A stretch of DNA of 60,424 nt from Erysipelothrix sp. (GCA_012512595.1 JAAZDW010000003.1:1-60424), one strand, 5' to 3'; counted from the first letter of the stretch, positions 16,096-25,832 are shown. Notes: generated from the sequence alone by a model not told the origin. Numbers and translations are program-made.

Positions 16096-17748
16096 ATGAA
16101 ACATCCTATTATAATCACAGGCCATAGAAATCCAGACTCAGACTCCGTTTGTTCTGCACTAGCCTATGGCGAACTAAAAAAACAACTAGGATATGATGTT
16201 TTACCAATTAGATTGGGACACATAAACTCTGAAACAGCTTATATTTTAAATCGTTTTGAGGTTAAACCACCAAAGCTAATGCGCAAACTTGAAACATTAA
16301 TCAAAGATATTACAATTGATGATGCCTTAATAGTCACTCCAGAGGCTACAATCAAGGAAGCATGGGATTTAATGCGCGACCATGATAAAAAAGCCATTAC
16401 TATTGTCGATAAAGACAATAAACTTGAAGGAATCGCAACACTGGGAACTATTACAGATGGCGTCTTAAGTTTAATAAAAAATAATTATGAACTAATGCGT
16501 CAAACACCCTATCAAAATATTGCCTCAGCGGTATGGGGAGAAGTTTTAATTGCTCCAAGAAATTATAATCCATCGGGAATAATTTCAATTAGTTCTGGGG
16601 TCTTAGTTGATAAAAAAGAGATTAGTTATCGAAATAAAATTGTCCTTGTTAGTACCCGCGAACATAGCCAAATTAAAGCCATTGAAACAGGGGCTTCCTT
16701 ATTGGTAGTTTGTTTTGCCAAAAGAAATCAAATTTCAGACCATGTAAAAGAAATGGCAGAAAAACATGGAACTGGAATTATTTATACAACTCTTGATTTA
16801 TTTACTACCTCTCAAACAATAACCCAAGCTGTACCAATAAAGCTAATTATGACAACCGATCTTGTAACTTTTAACATTATTGATAACTTAGAAGAAGTCA
16901 AAACTGTTATAAACAAGTCACGTTATAGAAGCTATCCAGTAGTTGATAGCTTGAATCAAGTTCAAGGCTTTATTTCTAGATATCACTTATGGAATCATGA
17001 GCGAATTAATCTTATTTTAGTTGATCATAATGAAACAAATCAGAGTATTCCCGGAATTGAAGAAGCCAATGTAATTGAAATTATTGATCACCACCGTTTA
17101 GGTGATATAGAAACTAACTCACCAGTGATGTTTAGAAACGAAATAATTGGTAGTACCTCATCAATTATCGCTAAAATTTATCGTGAAAACAACATTACAC
17201 CAACAAGGGAAATGGCTGGCATCATGCTTGGAGCAATTATCTCAGATACAATGAATTTTAACTCTCCAACCTCAACGCCTCAAGATGAAGAAATCGGCAA
17301 ATATTTAGCAAGTTTAATTGATATCGATATTGAAGAATATGCCGATAAGATTTTTGAAGCCAGTGCTACTTTGTCTAAAAAAACGCTTGAAGAGGTTGTC
17401 TTAACTGACTTTAAAGAATTTATGATTGAAGGCTTTAGTGTAGCGATATCACAAATAAACATTGTCGACTCTGATTATATCTTTGAAATTAAAGATGATC
17501 TAATCACATACCTACATAGTCTATGTATTAACAAAGCTTATGACATCGGCTTAGTAATGATTACTGACATCAAAGACAAAGGGTCTTATATGGTAGTTGC
17601 AGGACCACAGGCTCATATATTTGAATATGCCTTTGAAGGTCAAAAAGAGATGATTAATGATCTACTCTTTATTGAAGGTGTACTATCAAGAAAGAAACAA
17701 ATTATTCCTAATATAGCTTCTGCAATAAATAAATATCGTTCAATTTAA
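16096..17748 (+). CDS. ppaC: Manganese-dependent (family II) inorganic pyrophosphatase with CBS-DRTGG insert
   Basis: Hydrolyses pyrophosphate from biosynthetic reactions. The DHH-family N-terminus GHRNPDSDSVCSALAYGEL carries metal ligands; DHHRLGDIE, ISDTMNF and the DHHA2 region follow. Between them, from about residue 65 to 300, lie two CBS domains around a DRTGG-type segment, the arrangement of the nucleotide-regulated clostridial CBS-PPases (activity modulated by adenine nucleotides). A TTG at 16090 lies against the ribosome site; the ATG at 16096, seven bases from GGAGG, is the better start and gives 550 residues. It is one of two protein-coding genes on the plus strand, and stands alone. 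Confidence 0.95.
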   Translation: MKHPIIITGHRNPDSDSVCSALAYGELKKQLGYDVLPIRLGHINSETAYILNRFEVKPPKLMRKLETLIKDITIDDALIVTPEATIKEAWDLMRDHDKKAITIVDKDNKLEGIATLGTITDGVLSLIKNNYELMRQTPYQNIASAVWGEVLIAPRNYNPSGIISISSGVLVDKKEISYRNKIVLVSTREHSQIKAIETGASLLVVCFAKRNQISDHVKEMAEKHGTGIIYTTLDLFTTSQTITQAVPIKLIMTTDLVTFNIIDNLEEVKTVINKSRYRSYPVVDSLNQVQGFISRYHLWNHERINLILVDHNETNQSIPGIEEANVIEIIDHHRLGDIETNSPVMFRNEIIGSTSSIIAKIYRENNITPTREMAGIMLGAIISDTMNFNSPTSTPQDEEIGKYLASLIDIDIEEYADKIFEASATLSKKTLEEVVLTDFKEFMIEGFSVAISQINIVDSDYIFEIKDDLITYLHSLCINKAYDIGLVMITDIKDKGSYMVVAGPQAHIFEYAFEGQKEMINDLLFIEGVLSRKKQIIPNIASAINKYRSI

Positions 17749-17755
17749 TATCAAA

Positions 17756-17793
17756 AATAACTGGTTTAGCTCATTTGAGCTAAACCAGTTATT
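17756..17793. terminator. Bidirectional intrinsic terminator
   Basis: A perfect 18-bp inverted repeat with a 2-base loop sits between the convergent pyrophosphatase and YgjP-like genes, flanked by T-rich sequence on the plus strand and A-rich sequence on the other side. It should end both transcripts. Confidence 0.92.
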
Positions 17794-17797
17794 ATTT

Positions 17798-18472
17798 TCA
17801 GTTTTCCTTTAAATATTTAACAACACTTTTGTAGTTTGGCATATGTGATTTGATAAGTTCATAAAATAGTTTTGAGTGATTAGGTACTATTAAGTGCATA
17901 TACTCATGCATTAAAACATAGTCTAAACAAATACTTGGATAATGAATCAAGTTTTCATTTATATATATGACACTAGTCTTAACATAGCAGCTCCCCCACT
18001 TACCTTTCATTTTCTTGATTTTGATTTGAGGTAGGTCGATATTTTTACTTATTAGAAAATCATCTAAGTAGTCACGTGTTTGATTAATATAGTCTAGTAA
18101 TTGAATATTTAAATAGTCTTTTAAATCTTTTTGACTATGATTCTCACTTATTAAGAGGTTACTATCATTGAGTGTTATGCTTTTGATATTTGTTGTTATA
18201 AGTTTATATTTTTGGTCGAAAATATAAACCAAATCCTTTTTTAGATAACTATTTCTTTTAACTGCTAACGTATTTATTTTTTTTGAACTTTGATTTATCC
18301 AAGAACTGTTATCCTTTAAATATTTTTCCAATTGACTGATAGTAACCCGTTTGGGTTTTGAGATGTAAAGTTGGTTATCTTTCTTTATTCTCAAGTTAAT
18401 GTTTTTTCTAGGCTTTTTAGATAAAAAAACTGAGTATTTTTGATCTGATAGCACTATTTCAAAGACTATCAT
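17798..18472 (-). CDS. YgjP/DUF45-type metallopeptidase
   Basis: The 224-residue product has KGKWGSCYVKTSVIYIN before the zinc-binding LMHEYMHLIVPNHSKLFYELI helix: HExxH with a third His in the NHS motif, typical of the YgjP (DUF45) M48-like family. The usual sequence is HELAH; here HEYMH keeps both His and the Glu. The N-terminal half is beta-rich, as in the family. The ATG overlaps the trmD stop as ATGA, so it belongs to the rpsP-khpA-rimM-trmD operon as its last gene. Substrate unknown. Confidence 0.85.
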   Translation of the reverse strand: MIVFEIVLSDQKYSVFLSKKPRKNINLRIKKDNQLYISKPKRVTISQLEKYLKDNSSWINQSSKKINTLAVKRNSYLKKDLVYIFDQKYKLITTNIKSITLNDSNLLISENHSQKDLKDYLNIQLLDYINQTRDYLDDFLISKNIDLPQIKIKKMKGKWGSCYVKTSVIYINENLIHYPSICLDYVLMHEYMHLIVPNHSKLFYELIKSHMPNYKSVVKYLKEN

Positions 18473-19203
18473 AAATCCTCTTTGTTTTTATTAGCTTTTA
18501 AAGTTTTAAAAATTGCTTCTTGCTCGGGTGAGAGTTTAGCCTTTTCTAAAAGTTCTTTTCGATACTTAAACGTTTTTTCGATTGAACTTTCACTTCTATA
18601 GGTATCAATATTTTTATGGTGACCACTTAATAAAACCTCAGGAACACTAAAGCCATCAATCTTTCGTGGCTTAGTATATTGGGCATGTTCTAAGAGGTTG
18701 TTTTCAAATGACTCATATTGGTGTGATTCTTCTCTAATTACTCCTGGAAGCAAGCGAATGATAGAGTCAGTGACAACCATCGCCGCTAATTCGCCACCAG
18801 TTAATATATAATCACCAATACTGATTACTTCATCGACATGGTTTAAAATTCTTTCATCATATCCTTCATAATGTCCACAAATTAAAATTAAATGTTGTAT
18901 TTGCGAAAAACTTTTAACCTTGTTTTGATCATAAGTATTTCCAGCTGGTCCCATCATAACCACATAAGAATCCTTTGTCTTTATGCTCTTTAAAGCGTCA
19001 ATAATTGGTTGATAAAGCAGGACAAGTCCATGGCCACCACCATATGGTGGTGCATCAACACGATTATGTTTATCCTTTGTAAACAATCTAAAATCAACTA
19101 TTTCAACTTCAGCTAAGTCTTGTAAAATAGCTTTTTTAATAATTGATGTTGTTAAAAAACCTTCAAACATCTCTGGAAAGATTGAAAGTATTGAAATCTT
19201 CAT
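18469..19203 (-). CDS. trmD: tRNA (guanine37-N1)-methyltransferase
   Basis: Methylates G37 of tRNAs reading CNN codons, preventing frameshifts. The 244-residue protein contains the SPOUT knot: ISILSIFPEMFEGF at the start, VDAPPYGGGHGLVLL, LICGHYEGYDERI and SIGDYILTGGELAAMV, ending with a helical C-terminal domain. All family landmarks are present and the length is standard. It starts with an ATG that overlaps the rimM stop (TAATG) and ends in TGA. The rpsP-rimM-trmD order is widely conserved. Confidence 0.98.
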   Translation of the reverse strand: MKISILSIFPEMFEGFLTTSIIKKAILQDLAEVEIVDFRLFTKDKHNRVDAPPYGGGHGLVLLYQPIIDALKSIKTKDSYVVMMGPAGNTYDQNKVKSFSQIQHLILICGHYEGYDERILNHVDEVISIGDYILTGGELAAMVVTDSIIRLLPGVIREESHQYESFENNLLEHAQYTKPRKIDGFSVPEVLLSGHHKNIDTYRSESSIEKTFKYRKELLEKAKLSPEQEAIFKTLKANKNKEDL

Positions 19204-19685
19204 TAGAATCCCTCAATTAAGTTTATGTATACACGTTTTTTATCTAAGTCAACTTTCTCAATAAAGGCATCAACAAAAGGTAGTAGAATTTCGCGATCTT
19301 CTAATTGTATTCTTAAAAGCGTTTGGGCCGGTTTACTAACTGCGATTACCTTGCCGACTTTTTCGTCTTTTATATAAACATCAAGATCTTCAAGTTGAAA
19401 TAAATAGTATCCGACTTCTAGCGGTTCTATTTCATCCAAGTCAAAAAATATTTCCATATTTTTATACTTTTCAACTAAGTTAATATCTTCTAAATTATTT
19501 ATTCTAATTAATACATTGTTGTTGTGTTCTCTAAAAGATGTAATCTCAACTTTTAAATCTTGATCTAAGTAAAGATGATTTCCAACTTTAAAACGCTCTT
19601 CAACAAAGTCTGACTCACTGATAACTTTTAGTTCACCTTTAATGCCAAAGGTGTTGGCAATAATTCCAATTTTTATTTTATCCAT
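19203..19685 (-). CDS. rimM: 16S rRNA processing protein RimM
   Basis: Ribosome maturation factor that binds S19 and helps assemble the 30S head. The 160-residue product has the N-terminal domain IGIIANTFGIKGELKV and the C-terminal PRC-barrel domain with YYLFQLEDLDVYI and LLPFVDAFIEKVDLDKKRVYINLIEGF. Size and ends match the family. It is translationally coupled to trmD by a TAATG overlap and lies 29 bases after khpA. Confidence 0.96.
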   Translation of the reverse strand: MDKIKIGIIANTFGIKGELKVISESDFVEERFKVGNHLYLDQDLKVEITSFREHNNNVLIRINNLEDINLVEKYKNMEIFFDLDEIEPLEVGYYLFQLEDLDVYIKDEKVGKVIAVSKPAQTLLRIQLEDREILLPFVDAFIEKVDLDKKRVYINLIEGF

Positions 19686-19714
19686 AATAACCTCACTTTC
19701 ATAAAAAAAGATGC

Positions 19715-19972
19715 CTATGCATCCTTTTTTGACTCAAAATTAACCATAACTTTTTTATTTTCTAATCGTGATGCAATCATCATTGTTTGGCGTAAATCAT
19801 TAGCCATGCTACCTCTACGGCCAATTAAGCGTGCAATATCACCATCTGCAGTTGTGACGTTAAGATAAACTACTTTGTTGTTTTTAGACGTTGTCTCATT
19901 TACAACAAGACTATCCTTGTCATCTACAATTGGAATAATTAAATCATATAAAGTTTTTTCTAATTTAGTCAT
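19715..19972 (-). CDS. khpA: KH-domain RNA-binding protein KhpA
   Basis: The 85-residue protein consists of one KH domain with the LIGRRGSMANDLRQTM loop (the GxxG is GRRG) preceded by VVYLNVTTADGDIAR. KhpA binds small and messenger RNA, often with KhpB, and influences cell length in Gram-positive bacteria. It lies between rpsP and rimM, its usual place in Bacilli, one base after rpsP. Confidence 0.93.
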   Translation of the reverse strand: MTKLEKTLYDLIIPIVDDKDSLVVNETTSKNNKVVYLNVTTADGDIARLIGRRGSMANDLRQTMMIASRLENKKVMVNFESKKDA

Positions 19973-19973
19973 T

Positions 19974-20255
19974 TTATTTCTTCTTATTTGCTAATTTTTC
20001 TTCGTGATATTGTTTCATAACGCCTTCATTTGATAAGATGTTACGTACAGTATCTGATGGTTGTGCACCATTATGTAACCAACTTAATGCCGATTCTTTA
20101 TTAAGTTTTACATTGTTTTCGCTAAGTTTTGGGTCATAGTTACCTAAAATTTCGATAAATCTACCATCTCTTGGCGATCTTGAGTCTGCTACAACTATTC
20201 TATAAAAAGGTTTTTTCTTTGAGCCCATTCTTCTTAATCTAATTTTTACTGCCAT
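19974..20255 (-). CDS. rpsP: 30S ribosomal protein S16
   Basis: The 93-residue product starts [35 protein letters not shown], the standard S16 N-terminus, and ends in a lysine-rich tail. It heads the operon rpsP-khpA-rimM-trmD-YgjP. The start follows AGGAGG and the promoter upstream is nearly consensus. Confidence 0.98.
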   Translation of the reverse strand: MAVKIRLRRMGSKKKPFYRIVVADSRSPRDGRFIEILGNYDPKLSENNVKLNKESALSWLHNGAQPSDTVRNILSNEGVMKQYHEEKLANKKK

Positions 20256-20283
20256 ACTATTCCTCCTAATTCATTACTAAAGG

Positions 20284-20313
20284 ATTATAGCACGTAATTA
20301 GAGCTGCTGTCAA
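20284..20313 (-). promoter_or_regulatory. Sigma-A promoter of the rpsP operon
   Basis: Both hexamers are perfect on the minus strand: TTGACA (20313-20308) and TATAAT (20289-20284), with an 18-base spacer. The -35 box lies in a hairpin that follows the upstream rel gene. Confidence 0.88.
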
Positions 20314-20331
20314 GGCTTTTGGCTTAACAGC

Positions 20332-22533
20332 TTAAACTTCACCTTTTCTAACTACTGAATATACACTATCGATCTTTCTAAGATTAGTAATAATTAAGTT
20401 TAAGTGATGTAAATCAGTAACATTTAAGTTTGCGACGGTCATTGCATTAATTTGATCTGGCATGACTTTTGAGTTAATTTCATTGAGACTTGCCTTATAT
20501 TGAGATATAACCGTAACCACATCTGTTAGTAAATAATTACGATTACTTGATCTAACAATCAAAATACTTTCATAATTATAGATTGATGAATCATCAATCC
20601 ACTCACAAGAAATCAATCTTTTTTTAGCATCTGCAATATTAGCACAGTTTTCGCGGTGGATTGTTACACCCTTTCCTTTTGTAATATAGCCAACAATATC
20701 ATCATTTCTAACTGGATAACAGCACTGGCCTAAATTAATCATCATCGAATCTAAACCTTCGACTCTAACTCCAAACTTAGAACTTGAAACTGATAGTTTA
20801 CGTTTGTGGGTATGTTTTGGTTTTCTAATTTCATCAATACTAGCGCGAGCTTGTTTACTAATTTTTTCCATAACTCTAGGTAATGATAATGACTTAGAGC
20901 CAATGGCATGATAAAAGTCATCAAGACTTGTTAAACTAAATTGTGATAAGACACTAAATAATTGTTTTGAAGAAATTTTATCGACTTCAATTTCGCGTTC
21001 TTCTAATTCTTTGCGATACATCGCTTTCCCTTTTTCAATAAAAGGTTCACGGTCATCTTTTTCCTTTTTATTTAAAAAACTCTTGATCCTTGATTTAGCA
21101 GTTGATGTTTTTACAAAACTAAGCCAGTCTTGATTGGGGCCATAGGATTGTTTACTAGTTTTTATTTGAACAACATCGCCCGTTTTCAATTTAGTGTTTA
21201 AGGGAACTAAACTACCGTTAACAACTGCTCCAACTGCCTTATGGCCAATTTCAGTATGAATTCGATAAGCAAAGTCAATTGGGGTAGCATCCATTGGTAA
21301 ATCAATTACTCTACCTTGGGGTGACATTACGTAAACGGATGTATTAAATAAGTCATCTTGTAAATGTTCCATAAATTCAGTTGCGTCATGAATCTCTTGA
21401 TCATCTTTTAAATCAATTAAATCTCTAAACCAGTGGAGTTTTTCTTCGATTTCAGCTTGTTCGGTCTTAGGATTATAATTACTACCTTCTTTATAACGCC
21501 AGTGCGCCGCTACTCCATTTTCAGCAACATCATCCATTTTCTTAGTTCTAATTTGCACTTCAAAAATATTTCCATTATTTCCAACTACGGTTGTATGTAA
21601 AGATTGGTACATATTAAATTTTGGCATTGCAATATAGTCTTTTAAACGTCCTGGGACGGGTGTATATTTCTGATGAATATATCCTAGAGCCTCATAACAT
21701 TCAAGCTCTGTGTTAGTTATAACTCTAATTGCAAGTAAGTCTAAAATTTCATCAAAGCGAATGTTTTTTTGTTTCATTTTACGATTAATACTATATAAGT
21801 GCTTTGAACGTCCAAAAATGTCAAATTCAATATTTTGCTTTTTTAAGAGTTCCTTTAAGCCCAAAATCATTTTTTCTACATACTCATCACGTTCAGCACG
21901 ACGCGTTTCAACCATTTTAGCTATTTCATAGTAACGTTCTCGATCCAAATAGAAAAAACACAAGTCTTCTAACTCGTTTTTAATTTCAAACATTCCTAAT
22001 CGATGGGCTATTGGGGCATAAACATCTAGGGTTTCTTGAGCAATCCGCTTTTGCTTATCCGGTGACATATGCTCTAGAGTTCGCATATTATGTAATCGAT
22101 CAACTAATTTAATAATTATAACGCGAATATCATTAGCCATTGCAATAAAAATCTTTCGATGATTTTCAGCTTGATATTCTTTTAAATCATTAAATTCTAA
22201 ATTTCCAATTTTAGTAACACCATCAACTAAATTGAAAGTATTTTCTCCAAAGAGATCGACAAAGTCCTTTTTGCTGATATCAGTGTCTTCAATTACATCA
22301 TGCAAAAGCCCGGCGATAATTGTTTGTGGGCCTACATGTAAGGTTGCCAAAATATAGGCAACCTGAGCGATGTGAATAACATAAGGTTCGCCACTTTTAC
22401 GGTATTGACCCTCATGCATCTTTGCTGCAAAATTATAGGCCTTGGTTATTGCGTCAATATCCGCTTGATTTGTAATATACTTTTTAACCTCTGCAATAAT
22501 GTCATCATAGGTTTTGTTGTCTGTGTCTCTCAT
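20332..22533 (-). CDS. relA: Bifunctional (p)ppGpp synthetase/hydrolase Rel
   Basis: Makes and degrades the stringent-response alarmone (p)ppGpp. The N-terminal HD hydrolase domain has HDVIEDTD (residues 78-85) and the synthetase domain has the GRSKHLYSI segment and an RLKDYIAMP motif, the RxKD form of bifunctional enzymes. TGS (FDLPMDATPIDFAYRIHTEIG-like), zinc/helical and C-terminal ACT domains follow. The GTG at 22542 overlaps the GGAGG ribosome site, so the ATG at 22533 is chosen, giving 733 residues. It follows apt by about 30 bases on the same strand, as in many Firmicutes. Confidence 0.97.
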   Translation of the reverse strand: MRDTDNKTYDDIIAEVKKYITNQADIDAITKAYNFAAKMHEGQYRKSGEPYVIHIAQVAYILATLHVGPQTIIAGLLHDVIEDTDISKKDFVDLFGENTFNLVDGVTKIGNLEFNDLKEYQAENHRKIFIAMANDIRVIIIKLVDRLHNMRTLEHMSPDKQKRIAQETLDVYAPIAHRLGMFEIKNELEDLCFFYLDRERYYEIAKMVETRRAERDEYVEKMILGLKELLKKQNIEFDIFGRSKHLYSINRKMKQKNIRFDEILDLLAIRVITNTELECYEALGYIHQKYTPVPGRLKDYIAMPKFNMYQSLHTTVVGNNGNIFEVQIRTKKMDDVAENGVAAHWRYKEGSNYNPKTEQAEIEEKLHWFRDLIDLKDDQEIHDATEFMEHLQDDLFNTSVYVMSPQGRVIDLPMDATPIDFAYRIHTEIGHKAVGAVVNGSLVPLNTKLKTGDVVQIKTSKQSYGPNQDWLSFVKTSTAKSRIKSFLNKKEKDDREPFIEKGKAMYRKELEEREIEVDKISSKQLFSVLSQFSLTSLDDFYHAIGSKSLSLPRVMEKISKQARASIDEIRKPKHTHKRKLSVSSSKFGVRVEGLDSMMINLGQCCYPVRNDDIVGYITKGKGVTIHRENCANIADAKKRLISCEWIDDSSIYNYESILIVRSSNRNYLLTDVVTVISQYKASLNEINSKVMPDQINAMTVANLNVTDLHHLNLIITNLRKIDSVYSVVRKGEV

Positions 22534-22563
22534 GTAATTCACCTCCCTCCGCTTTTTTTTATT

Positions 22564-23076
22564 TTAGTACTTAATCAAAGTTAAGATGTCATACTGCTTT
22601 ATTAAATCGCGACCTTTTAAAGCTTCTAATTCAATTAAAAATGTACAGCCAACGACGATTCCACCAAGATCTTCTACAATTTTAATTGTGGCGTCAATTG
22701 TGCCACCTGTTGCGAGTAAATCATCAACAATTAAAACTCTTTGACCAGGTTTAATACCATCTTTGTGCATGTGTAGTTCATTTTGTCCATACTCAAGATC
22801 ATACTTATAACTTATTGTTTCTCGTGGTAGTTTATTTGGCTTTCTAACTGGTACAAAGCCAACCTCTAAATCCTTTGCCACAGGACAGCCAAAGATAAAG
22901 CCTCTTGACTCTGGTCCAACTACGACATCTACATTTCTTTCTAATGCAAAATCATACATTAAGTTACAGGCTGTCGCAAATGCTTTTCCATCGGCCATTA
23001 ATGGTGTAATATCTCTAAAAATGATACCTTCTTCGGGAAAATCTTTAATCGATGCTATATAATTTTTTAATTCCAT
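22564..23076 (-). CDS. apt: Adenine phosphoribosyltransferase
   Basis: Salvages adenine with PRPP to make AMP. The 170-residue protein has the family landmarks [27 protein letters not shown], and the PRPP-binding loop [17 protein letters not shown]. Size is normal. It is the first gene of the apt-rel unit, with a clear promoter and the ribosome site AGGAGG. Cotranscription links purine salvage to the stringent factor, a classic pairing. Confidence 0.98.
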   Translation of the reverse strand: MELKNYIASIKDFPEEGIIFRDITPLMADGKAFATACNLMYDFALERNVDVVVGPESRGFIFGCPVAKDLEVGFVPVRKPNKLPRETISYKYDLEYGQNELHMHKDGIKPGQRVLIVDDLLATGGTIDATIKIVEDLGGIVVGCTFLIELEALKGRDLIKQYDILTLIKY

Positions 23077-23098
23077 TCTATTCCTCCTAGACTCGTTT

Positions 23099-23127
23099 AT
23101 TATATGTTTTATCCGTTCTTAAATCAA
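23099..23127 (-). promoter_or_regulatory. Promoter of apt-rel
   Basis: TTGATT (23127-23122) and TATAAT (23104-23099) with a 17-base spacer on the minus strand, about 20 bases before the apt start. Confidence 0.72.
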
Positions 23128-23151
23128 CTTGTTATATTTTGTACATAAGAC

Positions 23152-23778
23152 TTAGGTGTTTTTTATGATAATTGCTTCCATTTGCTTAGCAACTTCTTCA
23201 AAACTATCGGCACAATCTTCAAAACTATCATAAACTCTTGTCCAGATAAGTAGTTTTTTACAATTTTCCTCTTCAACATGTAATCGATGCATTTCTTCGA
23301 TGTAAATTTCATCAGCATCTAATTCTAATTCTTTAATCTTTCTAAGTTTATTAATTATTAGCTTAGACTTTTTAAAATCTTGAAATTCTTTTGTTGCTTC
23401 AAATAAAGCATGAGATAATTCAACAATTATCTCTGAAAAAACTACTGCTTGTGGTCTTACATTTTTTACATTAAATGTGTACATGCCAATTAAGATATCT
23501 TCAATCGCATCAACAACACTATCCAAACGACTATTTAACTCAACGATATCTTCGGCTGCGATTGGCGGTAGAAACTCTCTAAACAACTCGGCATCAATCG
23601 CATGTTTGTGTTTATCACAGTTACTCTCGATTTCATGCATCTTTACTTGTTGTTCTTCAAGATTGGCGATGTCAAAGTTTGTCACTATTTCATTTAAAAA
23701 CTCTGCAGCTTCTAGTGAAAACTTTGAAAACTCATGAAAACCTGCAAAATAATCAAAACTTTTTCTTCTACTAAACAT
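23152..23778 (-). CDS. DUF47/PhoU-like partner of the phosphate transporter
   Basis: A 208-residue, almost fully helical protein starting MFSRRKSFDYFAGFHEFSKFSLEAAEFLNEIV, the usual DUF47 beginning. The pattern of conserved acidic residues (HEIESNCDK, EDIVELNSRLDSVVDAIED) matches the PhoU-related metal-binding helical bundle. DUF47 proteins are encoded next to Pit-type transporters and probably regulate them. The gene follows pit by nine bases. Confidence 0.92.
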   Translation of the reverse strand: MFSRRKSFDYFAGFHEFSKFSLEAAEFLNEIVTNFDIANLEEQQVKMHEIESNCDKHKHAIDAELFREFLPPIAAEDIVELNSRLDSVVDAIEDILIGMYTFNVKNVRPQAVVFSEIIVELSHALFEATKEFQDFKKSKLIINKLRKIKELELDADEIYIEEMHRLHVEEENCKKLLIWTRVYDSFEDCADSFEEVAKQMEAIIIKNT

Positions 23779-23787
23779 AATTTCCTC

Positions 23788-24846
23788 CTATGAAAAGACC
23801 ATAATAAATAATTTGGCCATTAAAAATCCAATTAAACCACATCCTGGGAAAGTTAAAACCCAGGCCATAACCATTTCACCAACTAACTTCCAGTTGACCT
23901 TATTTACTCCTTGAGTTACCCCGACTCCCATAATTGCGGTTGTTTTAGTGTGAGTTGTACTAACTGGGATTCCAAAGATTGTCGTTAATAATAGTGCTCC
24001 CGCTGCAGCTGCATCAGCTGAAAAACCTTCATATAAGTCAAGGGAAACCATATCCATTCCAACTGATTTAATTATTCTTAAGCCTCCAATTGATGTTCCG
24101 ATGGCCATCGTTATCGATGATAAAAGCATAAGCCATATCGGAATATGAAAGGTTTGAGTTTGAGCATCGCCACTAGCAAGCGCAACACCTAAAAGAAAGA
24201 CTCCCATAAATTTTTGACCATCTTGGGCACCGTGCATAAAAGCCATGGCAGCACCACCTGAAATTTGAGCTTTTTTAAAGAATTTATTTGACTTTATTTT
24301 ATCGGTTCCTTTATAGAGTACTCGAACCGCCTTAGTGATCAAAAAACCAAAAAGAAAGCCAAAAATAGTTGAGATAAAGATACCATAGATAACCTTCATC
24401 CATTCTGACCCATTTATACCGGCAATCCCTCCTTGTAAGGCAATTGCCGCTCCAGATATTCCGGCGATTAAAGCATGACTTTCACTTGTAGGAATTCCAA
24501 AGTACCAGGCTGCAGTTGCCCAAAAAACAATTGCAACTAAAGCTGCGCAAAGGGCAATTAGCGAAAGACTGGGATCATGACCAAAATCTACCATGTTATA
24601 TATAGTTTGAGCCACTTCAGCTTGAAAAAGTGTCATCACAAAGACACCTAAAAAATTAAATACTGTAGCCATCAGGATTGCGTTTCTTGGCGTCATTGCT
24701 CTTGTTGAAACAACCGTTGCAATTGCGTTTGGAGCATCTGTCCAGCCATTAACCAAGATTACAGCTAAGATTAAAACCACAGTAATTAGTAAAACAGGGT
24801 TTTTAAATAACTCTGTTAAGAAATTTGAAAAATTTGAAACATCCAC
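23788..24846 (-). CDS. pit: Low-affinity inorganic phosphate transporter, Pit/PiT family
   Basis: A 352-residue membrane protein of about 10 helices with the duplicated PiT signatures NGWTDAPNAIATVVSTRAM (first repeat) and GIPVSTTHTKTTAIMGVG (second repeat). It couples phosphate uptake to a cation gradient. The start is a GTG at 24846 preceded by AGAGGGGAG at the right distance; the ATG upstream is in another frame. TATAAT lies upstream but the -35 is weak. The DUF47 gene after it confirms a phosphate uptake module. Confidence 0.96.
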   Translation of the reverse strand: MDVSNFSNFLTELFKNPVLLITVVLILAVILVNGWTDAPNAIATVVSTRAMTPRNAILMATVFNFLGVFVMTLFQAEVAQTIYNMVDFGHDPSLSLIALCAALVAIVFWATAAWYFGIPTSESHALIAGISGAAIALQGGIAGINGSEWMKVIYGIFISTIFGFLFGFLITKAVRVLYKGTDKIKSNKFFKKAQISGGAAMAFMHGAQDGQKFMGVFLLGVALASGDAQTQTFHIPIWLMLLSSITMAIGTSIGGLRIIKSVGMDMVSLDLYEGFSADAAAAGALLLTTIFGIPVSTTHTKTTAIMGVGVTQGVNKVNWKLVGEMVMAWVLTFPGCGLIGFLMAKLFIMVFS

Positions 24847-25032
24847 TCAAACATCTCCCCTCTTACATATACTTACATTATACACGATTTCACTATTTCA
24901 TTATATAAAATTCGCTATGTTTAGCTTTTGAAGACTTAGATAGCAGATTAAAGGTGGCAATAATAAACAGATTAGCCATCTTTGCGACAAAACACTATAA
25001 TTTACTTTATCTCTTTAAACTTTTATTGTATT

Positions 25033-25059
25033 AAAAAAGATACAAATTATATGTATCTT
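25033..25059 (-). terminator. Terminator after the PHP phosphoesterase gene
   Basis: AAGATACA / TGTATCTT form an 8-bp stem with a seven-base loop and a U-run, beginning about 10 bases after the stop codon of the PHP gene. The 224-base gap to pit has no other recognisable element. Confidence 0.82.
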
Positions 25060-25070
25060 AAGTTATAACT

Positions 25071-25823
25071 TTAAATGTCTAAATCAAAGATTAAATTTGC
25101 ACCTTTCTTTAATAAAAGCTTAGTGCTATCTTTTTGATGAGTTAAATTAAAGTCATTAGGGCTGTGGGCATCAATCCCAATAATTATTTTACAGTTTTCT
25201 TTTATTGCGACATCCCAAAATTCTTCACTTGGATAGTTACGGTTATTTTTGATTCCTGCCAAATTATACTCAAGGATAACTCCATGTTTATTAGCCATTT
25301 GACAGATGTCTCGACTTAACTTTTCACTGTGCTTATCCCAGTTTGGGTATGAATCCATAAAAAGATCGGGGTGGGCATAAATATCAAACTTATTAGACTC
25401 CAGGATCAATTTAGCAGCTTTATAATACTTGTTTAAAATATCATCTGCTTTGAAATTGCCAAAGTAATTATTTGAGTCTACTTTTTTATGAAAGTGGCTT
25501 CCAGCGATTGTATAATCAAGTGGATATTTATCAATTAAATAATCGACCCAATCGAGTCTGCCTTTTAAATATTCAAATTCAAATGATAATAATATATCTA
25601 TTTGATTTTTATATTTTTCTTTTAAACGTAAAACTTCTTCAACATAATCATCTACTTCATAAGGGGTCATCCGATAATTTGCTTCATTATCTTCAGCTGG
25701 AAGTGGCATATGGCCACTAAAGCCAAGCCTTTTGTAACCAGCCTTGATTGCGGCTTTTACATAATCCTCTTCAATTCCCTCTGCATGATTACATCTTTCT
25801 GTGTGTGTATGAAAATTATTCAT
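25071..25823 (-). CDS. PHP-domain phosphoesterase (histidinol-phosphatase type)
   Basis: The 250-residue product starts MNNFHTHTERCNHA, and has GFSGHMPLP, DYTIAGSHFH, YAHPDLFMD and IGIDAHSP, the set of metal ligands of the PHP fold as seen in histidinol-phosphate phosphatase HisK. There are no histidine biosynthesis genes nearby, so it may act on another phosphoester. It ends the ecfA1-ecfA2-ecfT-truA unit, nine bases after truA. Confidence 0.85.
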   Translation of the reverse strand: MNNFHTHTERCNHAEGIEEDYVKAAIKAGYKRLGFSGHMPLPAEDNEANYRMTPYEVDDYVEEVLRLKEKYKNQIDILLSFEFEYLKGRLDWVDYLIDKYPLDYTIAGSHFHKKVDSNNYFGNFKADDILNKYYKAAKLILESNKFDIYAHPDLFMDSYPNWDKHSEKLSRDICQMANKHGVILEYNLAGIKNNRNYPSEEFWDVAIKENCKIIIGIDAHSPNDFNLTHQKDSTKLLLKKGANLIFDLDI

Positions 25824-25832
25824 TAAATCCTC

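Noticed and set aside
20307-20331. Hairpin after the rel stop as a terminator
   Set aside because: A 9-bp stem exists but is not followed by a U-run and it overlaps the rpsP -35 box; left unannotated.
24847-25070. A 27-codon open frame in the pit-PHP gap
   Set aside because: It has no ribosome site and its sequence resembles nothing; the gap contains only the PHP terminator and the weak pit promoter.
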